DNA from: Pseudomonas sp. W4I3 | Lineage (GTDB): Bacteria; Pseudomonadota; Gammaproteobacteria; Pseudomonadales; Pseudomonadaceae | Length of the DNA stretch: 64,000 nt | Direction: 5' to 3' | NCBI RefSeq assembly: GCF_030816195.1 | Contig: NZ_JAUSXS010000001.1 | Location: 5,293,501 to 5,357,500, forward strand | Notes under the pieces: generated by a model | Databases searched by the model: none | Told to the model about the DNA's origin: nothing | Seen by the model: the letters and a program-made list of their open reading frames with translations, nothing else | In this document: one piece after another, positions 62,833 through 64,000 of the stretch | Numbering within the stretch: position 1 is the stretch's first letter | Layout of the letters: each line of letters starts with the position of its first letter | Program-made: the position numbers and the translations under genes

Positions 62833-64000
62833 TTACTCAAGTACCGTCTGTGGCCTGACCAAGGCGGCTTGTGCCTTACGTTTGTTTTTCAACCAGTAAC
62901 ACACAGCCATAAACGCCACCCACACCGGGATCGCATACACCGACACCTGGATCCCCGGAATCATCAGCATGATCACCAGGATAAACACCACGAACGCCAG
63001 GCAGATGCAGTTCCCGTACGGATACCACAGCGCCTTGAACAACGGCACCTGGCCGGTACGGTTCATGTGCTGGCGGAACTTGATATGGGAGAAGCTGATC
63101 ATTGCCCAGTTGATCACCAACGTGGCGACCACCAGCGACATCAGCAACTCCAGCGCATGCTGCGGGATGAAGTAGTTCATCAACACCGCCACCAGCGTGA
63201 CAGCCGCGGACGCCAGAATCGAGCGCACCGGTACTCCGCGCTTGTCGATCTTCGCCAGAGCCTTGGGCGCATCGCCCTGCTCGGCCATGCCCAGCAGCAT
63301 ACGGCTGTTGCAGTAGGTGCCACTGTTGTACACCGACAATGCGGCGGTCAGTACGACGAAGTTGAGGATATGCGCAGCGGTGTTGCTACCCAGCATCGAA
63401 AACACCTGCACGAACGGGCTGCCGCTGTAAGCATCGCCCGACGCGTTGAGGGTGGCCAGCAGGCTGTCCCACGGCGTCAACGACAACAGCACCACCAAGG
63501 CGCCGATGTAGAAAATCAGGATGCGGTAGATCACCTGATTGATCGCCTTGGGGATCACGGTGCGCGGCTGGTCCGCTTCGGCCGCGGTAAAACCGAGCAT
63601 TTCCAGGCCGCCGAAGGAGAACATGATGATCGCCATGGCCATCACCAATCCGCCGACGCCATGGGGGAAGAAGCCGCCATGGTCCCACAGGTTGCTCACC
63701 GAGGCTTGCGGGCCACCGCTGCCACTCACCAGCAGGTAGCTGCCCAGGGCAATCATGCCGACGATGGCGACTACCTTGATGATTGCGAACCAGAACTCGG
63801 CTTCACCGAAGACTTTGACGTTGGCCAGGTTGATCAGGTTGATCAGCACGAAGAACGCGGCCGCCGAAACCCAGGTCGGGATTTCCGGCCACCAGTAGTG
63901 CACGTACTTGCCGACCGCGGTCAGCTCGGACATCCCCACCAGGATGTACAGGATCCAGCAGTTCCAGCCCGACAGGAAACCGGGCGAAACCGCCCCAGTA
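62833..64000 (-). CDS. Amino acid permease, AroP-like (5' end outside the window)
   Basis: APC-superfamily permease, at least 389 residues visible, the N-terminal part lies beyond base 64000. SELTAVGKYVHYWWPEIPTW, IMFSFGGLEMLGFTAAEA and LTAALSVYNSGTYCNSRML are very close to AroP of E. coli, an aromatic amino acid:H+ symporter. Phenylalanine-, proline- or GABA-specific paralogues are possible. A strong terminator follows. Confidence 0.88.
   Translation of the reverse strand, partial: TGAVSPGFLSGWNCWILYILVGMSELTAVGKYVHYWWPEIPTWVSAAAFFVLINLINLANVKVFGEAEFWFAIIKVVAIVGMIALGSYLLVSGSGGPQASVSNLWDHGGFFPHGVGGLVMAMAIIMFSFGGLEMLGFTAAEADQPRTVIPKAINQVIYRILIFYIGALVVLLSLTPWDSLLATLNASGDAYSGSPFVQVFSMLGSNTAAHILNFVVLTAALSVYNSGTYCNSRMLLGMAEQGDAPKALAKIDKRGVPVRSILASAAVTLVAVLMNYFIPQHALELLMSLVVATLVINWAMISFSHIKFRQHMNRTGQVPLFKALWYPYGNCICLAFVVFILVIMLMIPGIQVSVYAIPVWVAFMAVCYWLKNKRKAQAALVRPQTVLE

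Overview
The window looks like chromosome of a Pseudomonas of the P. fluorescens group. The reasons are the high GC content, the many REP/REPIN palindromes built on a GTGGGAGGGGGCTTGC core, the glucose/Entner-Doudoroff block (gtsABCD-oprB, hexR, zwf-pgl-eda), the fadD1-fadD2-hydrolase-phaJ block, and the argP-ACT-argO-sodB-bifA-icmP block. Gene order and protein signatures in these blocks match what I remember of P. aeruginosa PA3299-PA3302 and PA4360-PA4370; no database was searched.

Layout. 1-7 kb: an SDR oxidoreductase, a PACE-type efflux protein divergent from a LysR regulator, an ECF sigma factor coupled to a YciI/DGPF protein, an NTF2-like protein, a GNAT, a delta-60-repeat protein and a GyrI-like protein. 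7-12.2 kb: alaC, then a four-copy 181-bp tandem array, then the gluconate genes gntT, gntK and gntR with three GntR-type operators. 12.2-12.9 kb: a REPIN split by a 525-bp inverted-repeat element. 12.9-18.8 kb: GST, sugar-dehydrogenase-like protein, MFS transporter, a soluble PAS-PAS-MCP receptor (BdlA-like), LysR and GstA. 18.8-22.7 kb: ECF sigma factor with a sulfonate-binding protein, fatty acid desaturase with a cytosolic PhnD-like protein, GNAT. 22.8-25.3 kb: def, yihY-like gene, csbD-like gene, hypothetical.

25.3-28.3 kb is the most unusual part. It is a four-gene cassette: a 51-residue peptide, the wreck of an E1-like (ThiF/MoeB) adenylyltransferase fused to a rhodanese, an MFS exporter, and a frameshifted unknown gene. 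It resembles a decayed peptide-natural-product cluster (microcin C/pantocin logic). 28.3-36 kb: fadD1, fadD2, a frameshifted hydrolase, phaJ, a PA2169-type four-helix protein, a DUF3820 protein and a class V aminotransferase.

36-48.4 kb is one carbohydrate block. Glucose enters through OprB and GtsABCD, is handled by a mutarotase and Zwf/Pgl/Eda under HexR, and an AGE-family epimerase shares a 20-bp palindrome with the gts promoter region. 48.4-57.3 kb: a coiled-coil membrane protein, an extended SDR, argP/argO, sodB, bifA (c-di-GMP phosphodiesterase) and the imelysin-like lipoprotein icmP. 57.5-64 kb: trkH, an AraC regulator, a DUF962 protein, two small genes, a frameshifted MFS gene, arfB and a partial aroP-like permease that runs off the window.

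Four otherwise conserved genes carry what look like small-indel frameshifts (near 25650, 32478, 36980 and 61485), one of them the core gene pgl. This could reflect assembly errors as well as real decay. No rRNA, tRNA, CRISPR array, prophage or intact insertion sequence was seen.
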